From Faecalicatena sp. (GTDB taxonomy: Bacteria; Bacillota; Clostridia; Lachnospirales; Lachnospiraceae): 15,591 nucleotides of DNA. Position 1 is the stretch's first letter. Every line of letters starts with the position of its first letter. The DNA is taken from positions 1 to 15,591 of the forward strand of contig VSNK01000125.1 in assembly GCA_009774255.1 (NCBI GenBank), in the 5' to 3' direction. Below the pieces are notes generated by a model that worked only from the letters and a program-made list of their open reading frames with translations, was not told the origin of the DNA and did no database searches. Below, in pieces: positions 1-8,150 of the stretch. A program made the translations under genes and the position numbers.

Positions 1-114
1 TAACGCATCCAGCCCATTGAAAAGTCGCCTGACGGCGAGGGGCTGGATGCCTCAAACCGCAGCTTTACTGGCCGGATGCCTTGCAGCATAGTGCAAGGCA
101 CCGTGAACAGTAAC
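1..114. repeat. Folded intergenic repeat element (left edge)
   Basis: This stretch holds two strong hairpins. The first pairs GCATCCAGCCC (5-15) with GGGCTGGATGC (40-50) and carries a nested TCGCC/GGCGA hairpin (25-29, 34-38). The second pairs TGCCTTGCA (77-85) with TGCAAGGCA (92-100) around a 6-base loop. It ends with GTGAACAGTAAC (103-114), a copy of a 12-base motif found elsewhere in this window. Neither hairpin is followed by a T-run, so a terminator is unlikely. A dispersed palindromic repeat or the end of a small mobile element cut by the window edge fits best. Bases 115-229 show no gene, only AT-rich DNA and a short GTCC/GGAC hairpin near 126-140. Confidence 0.6.
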
Positions 115-229
115 GAGAATGCTCCGTCCATTTGCCGGACAGCCTGCGGCGGCAGATATCTTCTTTGATATAAAATATATTTGGAAAATGAAAATTTATG
201 AATCCAATTTCAAAAAGAACAAAAAAAGA

Positions 230-284
230 GAACTGCCCCAGAATAATATGTAAACACCCCGTCCATATTATTCTGCGGCAGTTC
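230..284. terminator. Bidirectional intrinsic terminator after malQ
   Basis: A near-perfect stem of about 20 bp pairs 230-250 with 264-284 around a 13-base loop. On the minus strand it is followed by a run of seven T (bases 229-221 read in reverse), 30 bases past the malQ stop. On the plus strand it is followed by AATTTTTTCC, so it can also stop transcription arriving from the left. It closes the glgP-malQ operon. Confidence 0.9.
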
Positions 285-314
285 CCTAATTTTTTCCTTA
301 TTTTACAACGGCAT

Positions 315-1814
315 TTATGCTTTTTTCTCAGCTTTTACCGCCGTACGTCCGTACATTTTTGTCATTTTATAGATATCTTCTGTCAGCTTCTCCGTGATCT
401 GCCCTTTTTTCAGCCTCCACACCCAGTTGTTTCCCAGTGTGGACGGGATGTTGATCCTTGCCTTTTCATCCAGGCAGAGGAAATCCTGAATCGGAATCAC
501 GCACAGATCTGCGACGCTGCTCATTGCCATGGCGATGAAATCCCAGGACAGGGTATCCTCATCCAGCGCCGGCTTGCGCAGATATTCCTTTGCAAAATCC
601 CTGCATTCCTTTCCTACATTGTGATACCATCCCCGGGTCGTATCGTTGTCGTGGGTTCCGGTATAGACCACGCAGTTGGGGATATAAGTATGAGGCAGAT
701 AATTCGCTGCCTCCCGGGAGTCGAAAGCGAACTGGATCACCTTCATGCCCGGAAAACCGGTATCCTTCAAAAGCTGAAGCACCGTGTCCGTCAGATACCC
801 GAGATCCTCAGCAATAATATCCAGCTTCCCAAGCTTCCCCTCAATGGCCCTGAAAAATTCAATCCCCGGCCCCGGCTTCCAGCATCCGTTCACTGCGGTC
901 TCGTCTCCGTACGGAATGGTATAATACTCATCAAATCCCCGGAAATGGTCGATCCGAACCTTGTCGTAGAGCTTGAAGCTGTAGGCGATACGCTTCGCCC
1001 ACCATTCATAGCCGGTCTTTTTGTGGTAATCCCAGTCATACAGAGGATTGCCCCACAGCTGTCCCGTAGCGGAAAATGCATCCGGCGGGCAGCCGGCCAC
1101 CGCGATGGGCAGGTTCTCCTTATCAAACTGGAACAGCTCCGGATTTGCCCACGTATCCGCACTGTCAAACGCCACATAGATCGGAATATCCCCGATGATC
1201 TGTACCCCTTGCTTATTCGCATAGGCATGAAGCCTCTTCCACTGGCGGTCAAACTCAAACTGCTGGAACCGGTAGAAATCAATCTCCTCTTTCAGTTCCT
1301 TTTTCGCTTCCTCCAGCGCTTCTGGATCTCTGTCCCGGTATTTCTTCGGCCATTCGATCCAGCTCTTTCCTCCCTGCCGATCCTTAATCGCCATATACAG
1401 ACAATATTCTGTCAGCCAGTCTTCATTTTGCTTTAAAAACTCTTCATATTCGTCATTTTGGCGAAAACGCCGAAATGCTTTGCGCAGCACCTTGAACCGG
1501 CTGAAATACAGTGCCTCGTAGTTGATCCGGTCTTTCTGCTTTCCAAAATCATGCGCCTTGCATTCTGCTTTTGTCAGAAGCCCTTCTTTTCTCAATGTTT
1601 TCAGATCAATAAAATACGGATTCCCCGCAAAGGTAGAAAAAGACTGATAGGGGGAATCCCCGTAACCGGTAGGCCCAAGGGGCAGAATTTGCCACTTGCT
1701 CTGTCCTGCCTTTTTCAATTGATCTACAAATTCATACGCTTCCTTTGAAAAGCAGCCGATCCCATATTTGGATGGCAGTGCGAAAATCGGAAGCAAAATC
1801 CCACTCTCTCTCAT
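315..1814 (-). CDS. malQ: 4-alpha-glucanotransferase (amylomaltase, GH77)
   Basis: A cytosolic amylomaltase that moves 4-alpha-glucan segments between maltodextrins, releasing glucose and making longer chains that a phosphorylase can use. The 499 residues match the usual length of bacterial GH77 enzymes. It opens with RESGILLPIFALPSKYGIG, the typical N-terminal sugar-binding loop, followed by GPTGYGDSPYQSFSTFAGNP. The catalytic residues of the family are present: the nucleophile Asp289 in RIDHFRGF, the acid/base Glu336 in AEDLG and Asp389 in THDND. The ATG at 1814 has AAAGGAG upstream with good spacing. It starts 15 bp after the glgP stop, so the two are almost certainly one transcript that ends at the 230-284 hairpin. 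No damage is seen. Family identity is very secure; the balance between glycogen and imported maltodextrin as substrate is inferred. Confidence 0.96.
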   Translation of the reverse strand: MRESGILLPIFALPSKYGIGCFSKEAYEFVDQLKKAGQSKWQILPLGPTGYGDSPYQSFSTFAGNPYFIDLKTLRKEGLLTKAECKAHDFGKQKDRINYEALYFSRFKVLRKAFRRFRQNDEYEEFLKQNEDWLTEYCLYMAIKDRQGGKSWIEWPKKYRDRDPEALEEAKKELKEEIDFYRFQQFEFDRQWKRLHAYANKQGVQIIGDIPIYVAFDSADTWANPELFQFDKENLPIAVAGCPPDAFSATGQLWGNPLYDWDYHKKTGYEWWAKRIAYSFKLYDKVRIDHFRGFDEYYTIPYGDETAVNGCWKPGPGIEFFRAIEGKLGKLDIIAEDLGYLTDTVLQLLKDTGFPGMKVIQFAFDSREAANYLPHTYIPNCVVYTGTHDNDTTRGWYHNVGKECRDFAKEYLRKPALDEDTLSWDFIAMAMSSVADLCVIPIQDFLCLDEKARINIPSTLGNNWVWRLKKGQITEKLTEDIYKMTKMYGRTAVKAEKKA

Positions 1815-1829
1815 GATGCTTCTCCTTTC

Positions 1830-4265
1830 CTATTCTTCCGCCTTTTCTGCGGCAGCACTTACTTCTGATACTCCCTCAGCAGCGTTCTCTGCCTCCGGCG
1901 CTTCGCATTCCTCAGAAGACTGATTCTCCTCCGGCACCGCTTCCTTTAATCTCCAGATGTCTCTGTTATATTCCTCAATGGTCCTGTCAGATGAGAAGAA
2001 TCCTGCTTTCGCGATATTGACCAGCATCTTTTTCGCCCATGCGTTTCTGTCTTCATAGGCCTCCAGCGCTTCTTCCTTTTTCTTCGTATATGCCTTAAAG
2101 TCAAGCAGGGTCATGAACCAGTCCTTATTCAAAAGCTCGTTTTTCAGCCTTGTGAGATTCTCCTCCTGTCCGACTTCCAGCATCCTGTCACAGGTAATAA
2201 AGTCTACCGCCGCTTTGATATCCGGATCCTTTTCATAGAACTTTCCGGATACATAATCCGCACGTTCATAATGCTTGATGACCTCGTCGCTGTCCGCGCC
2301 GAATACAAAGATATTGTCATCCCCTACCAGCTCATGGATCTCTACGTTGGCGCCGTCTTCGGTTCCCAGGGTTACCGCGCCGTTGAGCATGAACTTCATG
2401 TTGCCGGTTCCGCTGGCTTCCTTGGAGGCAAGCGAAATCTGCTCGGAAATATCACATGCCGGGATCAGCTTCTCTGCTTTTGATACGTTGTAGTTCTCTA
2501 CCATGACCACCTTCAGGTATGGGCTCACATCCGGATCCTGATTCACGACCTCCTGCAGACACAGGATGAGGTGAATGATATCCTTGGCGATCACATAGGC
2601 CGGAGCCGCCTTTGCACCGAAGATTACGGTGATCGGAGTGGCCGGCTTCTTCCCTGCCTTGATCTCCAGATATTTATGGATCACATAGAGGGCGTTCATC
2701 TGCTGCCGTTTATATTCATGGAGCCGCTTAACCTGGATGTCAAAAATGGAATCCGGATTCAGTTCGATTCCCTGCGTGTTCTTTATATAATCACAAAGCA
2801 CCTTTTTGTTTTCATTTTTAATATCGAGAAGCCTTGCCAGTACTTTCTCATCATTTTCAAATTCCAGAAGCTTTTCCAGCTCCCTTGCGTCCTTCTTATA
2901 TCCGGTCCCGATCTGCTCGTCCAAAAACTTTGTCAGCAGAGGATTGCAGTACAGAAGCCAGCGGCGGAAAGTGATGCCGTTCGTCTTGTTGTTGAACTTC
3001 TGCGGATAGAGCCGGTAGAAATTGTGCAGTTCGTTGTCTTTGAGTATCTCGGTGTGCAGCGCCGCCACGCCGTTGACGCTGAATCCGTAATGAATGTCGA
3101 TATGAGCCATATGCACCACATCGGAATGGTCGATAATGGCAACGCTTTCATCCGAATATTCCTCTGTCTTTTCCTCGTAATCATCCGTGAACTTTCTGCT
3201 GATGGAATGCTTGCTGAGGACCGTATATTTTCTCCTTACCTTGTCGTCCAGAATCTCGATGATCGGCATGAGCTGCGGAACCACTTTTTTGAGGTAAGCC
3301 ACAGGCCACTTTTCCAGTGCTTCTGCCAGGATCGTATGATTGGTATAAGCACAGGTCCTGGAAACGACATCGATGGCATCATCCTTATCCAACCCCCGCG
3401 CCGTCAGAAGACGGATCAGCTCCGGAATCACCATGGTCGGATGGGTATCGTTGATCTGGATCACCGCATACTCCGGCAGGTCGTAAAGATTGCTTCCCCG
3501 TGCCGTGCATTCGTCCAGAATCAGCTGTGCCCCGTTGCTGACCATAAAATACTGCTGGTAGATTCGAAGCAGGCGTCCCTTGTCATCGCTGTCATCCGGA
3601 TACAGGAACAGGGTCAGATTCTTCGTAATGTCTTCCTTGTCAAAATCAATTCCGTCCTTTACGATTGCCTCATCCACGCTGTCCACATCAAACAGATGGA
3701 GCTTATTTGTCCTGTTCTCATAGCCGGTCACTTCGATGTCATACATCCTGGACTGCAAGGTCAGCCCCTTAAAGGTAACCGGATAGGAAACATCTGTTTT
3801 TACGAGCCAGCTCTTATCTTCGATCCACGGATTCGGAACCTCTTTCTGCAGCCCATTCTCAAATTCCTGCTTGAACAGTCCCAGATGGTAGTTCAGCCCG
3901 ATTCCGTCTCCGCACATTCCCAATGTCGCGATGGAATCCAGAAAACATGCCGCCAAGCGTCCCAGTCCGCCGTTCCCAAGCGACGGCTCCGGCTCCAGTT
4001 CCTCGATCTCGCAGATGTCTTTTCCGTTCTTTGCAAGAACATCCCGTACTTCCTCATAGATTCCAAGATTGATCATGTTATTGGACAACAGCTTTCCGAT
4101 CAGAAATTCCGCGGAAATATAATAAATCTTTTTCTTCTCCTGAGGTGCTTCCTTTTCCTTTGCAAGTTCTTGCACCATGTGAAGGAGCGCGCCGTAGATC
4201 TCCTCGTTGGATGCTTCTTTGATTCCCTTACCTAACTTCTTCTGCAACATTTCCTGCACGTTCAT
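1830..4265 (-). CDS. glgP: Glycogen/maltodextrin phosphorylase (GT35)
   Basis: A pyridoxal-phosphate enzyme that phosphorolyses alpha-1,4-glucan ends to glucose-1-phosphate. The 811 residues are normal for the GT35 family. Visible signatures are EPSLGNGGLGRLAACFLDS (phosphate/substrate domain), GIGLNYHLGLFKQ, NDTHPTMVIPELIR, TNHTILAEALEKWP, NGITFRRWL and the cofactor motif EASGTGNMKF, where Lys624 should carry PLP. The last 35 or so residues form an acidic Glu/Ala-rich tail that the catalytic fold does not need. The gene sits 15 bp upstream of malQ. The ribosome binding site is modest (AAAGGAATGGA) with rather long spacing to the ATG. The promoter is not obvious in the 103 bases between it and the PHP gene, and there is no clear terminator there either, so some read-through from upstream is possible. 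Whether glycogen or maltodextrin is preferred cannot be read from sequence. Confidence 0.96.
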   Translation of the reverse strand: MNVQEMLQKKLGKGIKEASNEEIYGALLHMVQELAKEKEAPQEKKKIYYISAEFLIGKLLSNNMINLGIYEEVRDVLAKNGKDICEIEELEPEPSLGNGGLGRLAACFLDSIATLGMCGDGIGLNYHLGLFKQEFENGLQKEVPNPWIEDKSWLVKTDVSYPVTFKGLTLQSRMYDIEVTGYENRTNKLHLFDVDSVDEAIVKDGIDFDKEDITKNLTLFLYPDDSDDKGRLLRIYQQYFMVSNGAQLILDECTARGSNLYDLPEYAVIQINDTHPTMVIPELIRLLTARGLDKDDAIDVVSRTCAYTNHTILAEALEKWPVAYLKKVVPQLMPIIEILDDKVRRKYTVLSKHSISRKFTDDYEEKTEEYSDESVAIIDHSDVVHMAHIDIHYGFSVNGVAALHTEILKDNELHNFYRLYPQKFNNKTNGITFRRWLLYCNPLLTKFLDEQIGTGYKKDARELEKLLEFENDEKVLARLLDIKNENKKVLCDYIKNTQGIELNPDSIFDIQVKRLHEYKRQQMNALYVIHKYLEIKAGKKPATPITVIFGAKAAPAYVIAKDIIHLILCLQEVVNQDPDVSPYLKVVMVENYNVSKAEKLIPACDISEQISLASKEASGTGNMKFMLNGAVTLGTEDGANVEIHELVGDDNIFVFGADSDEVIKHYERADYVSGKFYEKDPDIKAAVDFITCDRMLEVGQEENLTRLKNELLNKDWFMTLLDFKAYTKKKEEALEAYEDRNAWAKKMLVNIAKAGFFSSDRTIEEYNRDIWRLKEAVPEENQSSEECEAPEAENAAEGVSEVSAAAEKAEE

Positions 4266-4368
4266 AATCTGTTTCCATTCCTTTCTTTTTCTGATAATAA
4301 TGGTATCTGCTCAATACCTGTTACCGTTCGGCGGCCGGTTTGCGGACCGTAACCGACAGCTTCCGTTC

Positions 4369-5193
4369 TTATCCCTGCTTTCCGATATAATACAGTTCAA
4401 TGGGATCGATCGGATCAATGGGATTCTCCTGCTCCATTTTCACATTGCGGCCATGACGCCGCAGAAGCTCTCCGCCCTTATTGTAGAACCAGAATGAGTA
4501 GGTCAGCAGCAGCTTCACCCTGCCCATCTTCTCCTTTGTTGTCTTATTATAATAATTGCCCCCTGTCTCAAAGGCCGTCTTCCTGTGGATCATGGAAATC
4601 AATTCCGTCTCACAGGTCACCGGCTCCGGCAGGATCGTATAGGCCCTGCCCACACAGTCCGGCTTATGGGCATCACTTCCGCCCACCCGTACCTTGTCAT
4701 ACTTCCGGGCAAGCTCCAGCGCATTTTCATTCGATTCGACAGACTCGCAGCAGTTAAAAGCCTCCACAAAATCAAACCGCTTCATCAATTCCGGCGATCT
4801 GCGGAAACGCTTTGTATTGGTAAAGCTCAAATACTTCTCTCCGCACGGATGCGCGGGGCCGAGCACTCCTCCGTTGCGGTGTACAAAGTCAATCAATACC
4901 GATACTGACATGCCCCGCAGTTCCAATACCCGCATCTTCACGCCTTCCGGCATGATGACCAGTATGTGTCCGGCATCCCGGGTATCGTACTCGATCCCCT
5001 TCAGCACGACAAAATCCGTGTGCCGCTTTCCCTTGATATGGTTTTTCCAGTAGCGGTACCCCTTGTAGGTATTATGGTCTGTGATCACCATCCCCTGGAA
5101 GCCCTTTGCCTTGAGAAGCATGATATACTCTTCCACACTGACCTTACTGTCAAGAGAACCCTCTTTTACATGGCAATGCATATCGATCTTCAT
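4369..5193 (-). CDS. PHP-domain metal-dependent hydrolase
   Basis: A PHP (polymerase and histidinol phosphatase) domain protein of about 274 residues, probably a phosphoesterase or nuclease-like hydrolase; the substrate is unknown. Metal-binding motifs occur in the expected order: DMHCH near the start, TDHNT about 35 residues later, GIEYDT, GPAHP in the middle and GGSDAH near residue 190. The last 60 residues are basic and then end in a short NPIDPIDPIE repeat. An in-frame ATG exists at 5205, but the AGGAG directly abuts it. The next ATG at 5193, 12 bases from the AGGAG, starts right before KIDMHCH and is preferred. It lies 104 bp downstream of the membrane-protein gene on the same strand, after a purine-rich leader, and upstream of glgP, but nothing ties it to glucan metabolism. 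A histidinol-phosphatase role is unlikely without his genes nearby. Confidence 0.85.
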   Translation of the reverse strand: MKIDMHCHVKEGSLDSKVSVEEYIMLLKAKGFQGMVITDHNTYKGYRYWKNHIKGKRHTDFVVLKGIEYDTRDAGHILVIMPEGVKMRVLELRGMSVSVLIDFVHRNGGVLGPAHPCGEKYLSFTNTKRFRRSPELMKRFDFVEAFNCCESVESNENALELARKYDKVRVGGSDAHKPDCVGRAYTILPEPVTCETELISMIHRKTAFETGGNYYNKTTKEKMGRVKLLLTYSFWFYNKGGELLRRHGRNVKMEQENPIDPIDPIELYYIGKQG

Positions 5194-5309
5194 TACATAT
5201 ACCATCTCCTTTTATGATCTTCTTCTCTTCGCTCATTTACAGTTATTCTTCTTCTCTTTTGTCTTGTGTCCTGATCCGGCTGTCCTCCTTCTTAATCTTG
5301 CTGTTTCTT

Positions 5310-6149
5310 TTATTTCTTATTCTTCTTTGTGTCTGCTTTTTTCTCTTTTTTTCCTGCCGTGCTCTTTTTTGCCGTACCTTTTTTTGCGGCAGTTTTTTTC
5401 ACGGTGCCCTTCTTTACCGTGCCCTTTTGTGGAACCGCTGGTTTCTGGTTCAGCATGGCACGGGCTTTTTCTACTTCATTTGCCGTAGAATTCTGTTCAC
5501 GTATCTTCCTTGCTTTTTCCAAATTGTTTTTTTTCTGCTTTCCGGATTCCATCAGAAGCTGTACCCCGATACCGAGAACAGCAAGTACGGCAATGACCGC
5601 GATTCGGATAATCTGATTGTCAAAAGGCAGAAAAGACAGGATTCCTGATCCTGCGCCGGCCGCACCATATATGCCTGTTATGAGGATAATGATCAATTCC
5701 GCAAATCGAATTGTCAGCAGTGCAATGACAAGTCCGATCCCCAGGCATGCCAATTCAAGCTTCCCATCCTTGGGCCGCAGGAGAAAAACCGCAAGCGAAC
5801 TTCCCGTGATCCAGGCAAGGATAAAAACTCCTACATGATAAAAGATCGCGCTGAGAACTGCCAGAAGGATTCCCACGACAGCACCGCAGATCAATATCAC
5901 GGTCGGACTCAGCTTAAAAGCCGCCCCGACTCCCGCGCCAATGCCAAACCCAAGCGCCAGTCCCAGGATAGCCGCCCAGACCCGAATCAGCTTCAGACCG
6001 AAAAAGCACCATAAAAGTCCGATCACGATCGAAACTATGGACGCGATCATCACTGCGTTCTTTATCGGACCTCCCATCTCTGACAGGCTTTCAAGCATCG
6101 CTTCATAATCCATTCCCTGCATGTTGTCCATCAATGCATTTACATCCAT
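5310..6149 (-). CDS. DUF4203-like multi-span membrane protein with basic tail
   Basis: A predicted inner-membrane protein of 279 residues with unknown function. After a short acidic, Met-rich N-terminus (1-28) there are about seven hydrophobic segments, roughly 31-50, 55-75, 83-104, 105-124, 131-148, 150-172 and 180-200. They are rich in Gly/Ala small-residue motifs such as GLALGFGIGAGVGAAF, which resembles the DUF4203/TMEM198-like group. From about residue 203 the protein turns strongly basic: a helical Lys/Arg/Glu stretch, then a low-complexity Lys/Thr/Ala tail with repeated KKGT and KKTA units, like histone H1 or AlgP tails. The ATG follows GGAGAAGGAGAGGGA, a strong binding site. An inverted repeat GTAACTT/AAGTTAC (6180-6201) lies about 30 bases upstream. 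The family call is by topology and composition only. Confidence 0.7.
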   Translation of the reverse strand: MDVNALMDNMQGMDYEAMLESLSEMGGPIKNAVMIASIVSIVIGLLWCFFGLKLIRVWAAILGLALGFGIGAGVGAAFKLSPTVILICGAVVGILLAVLSAIFYHVGVFILAWITGSSLAVFLLRPKDGKLELACLGIGLVIALLTIRFAELIIILITGIYGAAGAGSGILSFLPFDNQIIRIAVIAVLAVLGIGVQLLMESGKQKKNNLEKARKIREQNSTANEVEKARAMLNQKPAVPQKGTVKKGTVKKTAAKKGTAKKSTAGKKEKKADTKKNKK

Positions 6150-6179
6150 GATTCCCTCTCCTTCTCCCGTATTTATTTT

Positions 6180-6201
6180 GTAACTTTACCGATGAAGTTA
6201 C
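6180..6201. promoter_or_regulatory. Inverted repeat upstream of the membrane-protein gene
   Basis: GTAACTT (6180-6186) and AAGTTAC (6195-6201) form a perfect 7-bp inverted repeat with an 8-base spacer in the 216-bp divergent gap between the membrane-protein gene and asnA. It would lie in the 5' untranslated region or just past the start of the minus-strand gene, and could be an operator or a leader hairpin. No regulator can be named. Confidence 0.35.
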
Positions 6202-6264
6202 TTCTTTTGGCAACTATATTTTAACAATTTTTCCTATATTATACAAGAAAAAAATGAGAGGTCA

Positions 6265-6293
6265 TTGACATTTTTGGAAATATTTCTTAGTAT
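6265..6293 (+). promoter_or_regulatory. Promoter of asnA
   Basis: TTGACA at 6265-6270 is a perfect -35 box. With a 17-base spacer the -10 is TAGTAT at 6288-6293 (4 of 6 bases to consensus). Transcription would begin near 6300, which supports the downstream ATG at 6366 rather than 6303 as the start. The leader contains a small GCTTCG/CGAAGC hairpin at 6307-6329. Confidence 0.65.
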
Positions 6294-6365
6294 ATATTTG
6301 CTGTGGGCTTCGTCTCCGTGAAGCGAAGCGCACCAGGCATACATCATTTAAAAGGAGCAAAGCAT

Positions 6366-7376
6366 ATGGAGCATTTAATCATTCCTGATGGATACCGTTC
6401 TCCGCTGACGATCCGGGAAACAGAGGTCGCCATCAAGGAAGTCAAGGATCATTTTGAGCGTGCCCTGGCCAAGTCACTTCACCTGACTCGTGTCTCGGCG
6501 CCCCTGTTCGTCCGCCCGGAATCCGGGCTGAATGATAATCTGAACGGCGTGGAGCGTCCTGTCTCTTTCGGCATCAAAGAACAGGATGAGGCAGAAGCCG
6601 AGATCGTCCATTCTCTTGCCAAGTGGAAGCGGCATGCTTTGAAGCACTACAGATTCCATTCCGGCGAAGGATTATATACCGATATGAGCGCCATCCGCCG
6701 GGACGAGGACACGGACAATGTACATTCCTTATATGTAGATCAGTGGGACTGGGAAAAGGTCATTTCCAAAGAAGAGAGGAATATGGAGACACTGCAGTAT
6801 ACGGTGCGGAAGGTATTCAGCGCATTGAAGGAGACGGAAGATTTTATCTCCAGACGGTATAATTACATCACGCCCCTGCTGCCGGATGATATTTTCTTTA
6901 TCACATCTCAGGAGCTGGAGGACATGTATCCGGACTGCACACCAAAGGAACGTGAGAACCGGATCACCAAGGTAAAAAAAGCCGTCTTCGTTTCCCAGAT
7001 CGGGAAGGAGCTTGCTTCCGGGCAGAAGCATGACGGGCGCGCGCCGGACTATGATGACTGGGAGCTGAACGGAGATATCCTCGTCTGGTACCCGGTGCTC
7101 CACACAGGGCTGGAGCTTTCTTCCATGGGGATCCGGGTAGATGAAGTTTCTCTTTCCAGACAGTTGAAGCTGGCCGGATGTGAAGAGCGCGCAGAACTGC
7201 CGTTTCAGAAAGCGCTGCTGGACGGTGAACTGCCCTATACCATCGGCGGCGGTATCGGACAGTCCAGGATCTGTATGTATTATCTTCGCAAAGCTCATAT
7301 CGGAGAAGTGCAGGCCTCGATCTGGCCGGAGGATATACTGAATTCGGCGCGGGAACATGGGGTTCAGTTACTGTAG
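6366..7376 (+). CDS. asnA: Aspartate-ammonia ligase (asparagine synthetase A)
   Basis: A cytosolic enzyme that makes asparagine from aspartate and ammonia with ATP converted to AMP and pyrophosphate; it is related to class II aminoacyl-tRNA synthetases. The 336 residues match the family length of about 330. Characteristic stretches are TRVSAPLFVRPESGLNDNLNG near the N-terminus, YVDQWDWEK in the middle and GGGIGQSRICMYYLRK near the C-terminus (the synthetase motif 3-like ATP site). An in-frame ATG exists at 6303, but the one at 6366 has AAAAGGAG 8 bases upstream, begins the conserved protein and lies 65 bases after the predicted transcription start. It is the only plus-strand gene of the window, on its own promoter, and converges on mntP. 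Use of ammonia rather than glutamine fits an anaerobe living in ammonia-rich surroundings; that last point is inference. Confidence 0.96.
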   Translation: MEHLIIPDGYRSPLTIRETEVAIKEVKDHFERALAKSLHLTRVSAPLFVRPESGLNDNLNGVERPVSFGIKEQDEAEAEIVHSLAKWKRHALKHYRFHSGEGLYTDMSAIRRDEDTDNVHSLYVDQWDWEKVISKEERNMETLQYTVRKVFSALKETEDFISRRYNYITPLLPDDIFFITSQELEDMYPDCTPKERENRITKVKKAVFVSQIGKELASGQKHDGRAPDYDDWELNGDILVWYPVLHTGLELSSMGIRVDEVSLSRQLKLAGCEERAELPFQKALLDGELPYTIGGGIGQSRICMYYLRKAHIGEVQASIWPEDILNSAREHGVQLL

Positions 7377-7387
7377 GGAGAATATAT

Positions 7388-7434
7388 GCGCATCTGCCAA
7401 GGCTTACGGGCCGAGGGATATGCGCGCTTTTATT
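7388..7434 (+). terminator. Probable asnA terminator
   Basis: GCGCAT (7388-7393) can pair with ATGCGC (7420-7425), 12 bases past the asnA stop, followed by GCTTTTATT. The stem is short and the loop long with weak internal pairing, so termination strength is uncertain; the next hairpin at 7481-7519 may back it up. Confidence 0.45.
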
Positions 7435-7480
7435 CATGACAATAGAAGCCTCGCGAAGTGTGGATCCTATTGTTAAGAAA

Positions 7481-7519
7481 TATCCGGCAAAATGCGCCAA
7501 TGACGCGTTTCGCCGGATT
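7481..7519 (-). terminator. Terminator of mntP
   Basis: ATCCGGC (7482-7488) pairs with GCCGGAT (7512-7518), and inner AAA-GCG / CGC-TTT pairing extends the stem. It begins 9 bases past the mntP stop and on the minus strand is followed by ATTTCTTAACAA. It can fold on the plus strand too, so it probably insulates the two converging genes from each other. Confidence 0.7.
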
Positions 7520-7527
7520 GTTATATC

Positions 7528-8085
7528 CTACAGAATTCCAAGCCCTTCCAAGAGGATTTTTGCGCCTATCAGAATCAGGACGATCCCTCCGCACAATTCC
7601 GCCCTGGCTCTGTACTTTGTCCCGAATATGCTTCCGATCTTTACTCCCACAGCGGAACATACAAAGGTGATCACGCCGATAAAAGAGACTGCCGGAATGA
7701 TGGATACTTTCAGGAATGCGAAGGTAACGCCGACGGCAAGCGCGTCGATGCTTGTTGCCACAGCCAGAAGGAACATGGATTGAACGGTCATGGAGCCATC
7801 CATATGCTCGTCTCCCTCAAAGGCTTCCTTGATCATCTTTCCTCCTATAATCAACAGCAGAATAAACGCAATCCAGTGGTCGTATTCCGTGATCGCCTCC
7901 GTAAAAAATTTTCCCAGATAATATCCGATCAGAGGCATCAGTGCCTGAAATCCCCCAAACCATATGCCCGCTATGCACATATGCTTTTTATGAATCTTTC
8001 CCAAAGATAAACCCTTACAGACAGACACCGCAAAAGCGTCCATGGAAAGTCCCACGGCCAATACAAAAAGTTCAATAATTCCCAT
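7528..8085 (-). CDS. mntP: Manganese efflux pump MntP
   Basis: A small inner-membrane Mn(2+) exporter of 185 residues, the usual length for MntP (formerly YebN/DUF204). Six hydrophobic segments are seen, arranged as two related halves of three. The family signatures are LSMDAFAVSVCKGL in segment 1 and ATSIDALAVGVTFAFL in segment 4, each with the membrane-embedded Asp that is needed for transport in studied homologues. GGFQALMPLIGYYLG follows in segment 2. The ATG at 8085 has AAAGGATGAG upstream. Many mntP genes are controlled by a yybP-ykoY manganese riboswitch, but the 66 bases between the start and the repeat palindrome are too short and lack the conserved core. The promoter region may have been disrupted by the mobile element at 8172-8426, or may lie in it. 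Confidence 0.94.
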   Translation of the reverse strand: MGIIELFVLAVGLSMDAFAVSVCKGLSLGKIHKKHMCIAGIWFGGFQALMPLIGYYLGKFFTEAITEYDHWIAFILLLIIGGKMIKEAFEGDEHMDGSMTVQSMFLLAVATSIDALAVGVTFAFLKVSIIPAVSFIGVITFVCSAVGVKIGSIFGTKYRARAELCGGIVLILIGAKILLEGLGIL

Positions 8086-8150
8086 TTTTACTCATCCTTT
8101 CTATGTTATCACTTTTAGGAACGGGTGATTTCCTAATATGGAGTCGTTTG

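Noticed and set aside
198..1436. Plus-strand open frame of 412 codons opposite malQ
   Set aside because: It runs through the terminator and antisense to malQ with no domain signature; a shadow of malQ codon bias.
2571..4235. Long plus-strand open frame (554 codons) opposite glgP
   Set aside because: It is antisense to an intact, highly conserved gene, its protein is Cys/His/Ile-rich without any recognisable domain, and no ribosome binding site is seen.
5206..5309. Possible small gene after AAGGAGG in the leader of the PHP gene
   Set aside because: No ATG, GTG or TTG at usable spacing follows the purine-rich site.
6303..6365. Upstream in-frame ATG for asnA
   Set aside because: It lies within a few bases of the predicted transcription start and has no ribosome binding site, whereas 6366 has AAAAGGAG and begins the conserved protein.
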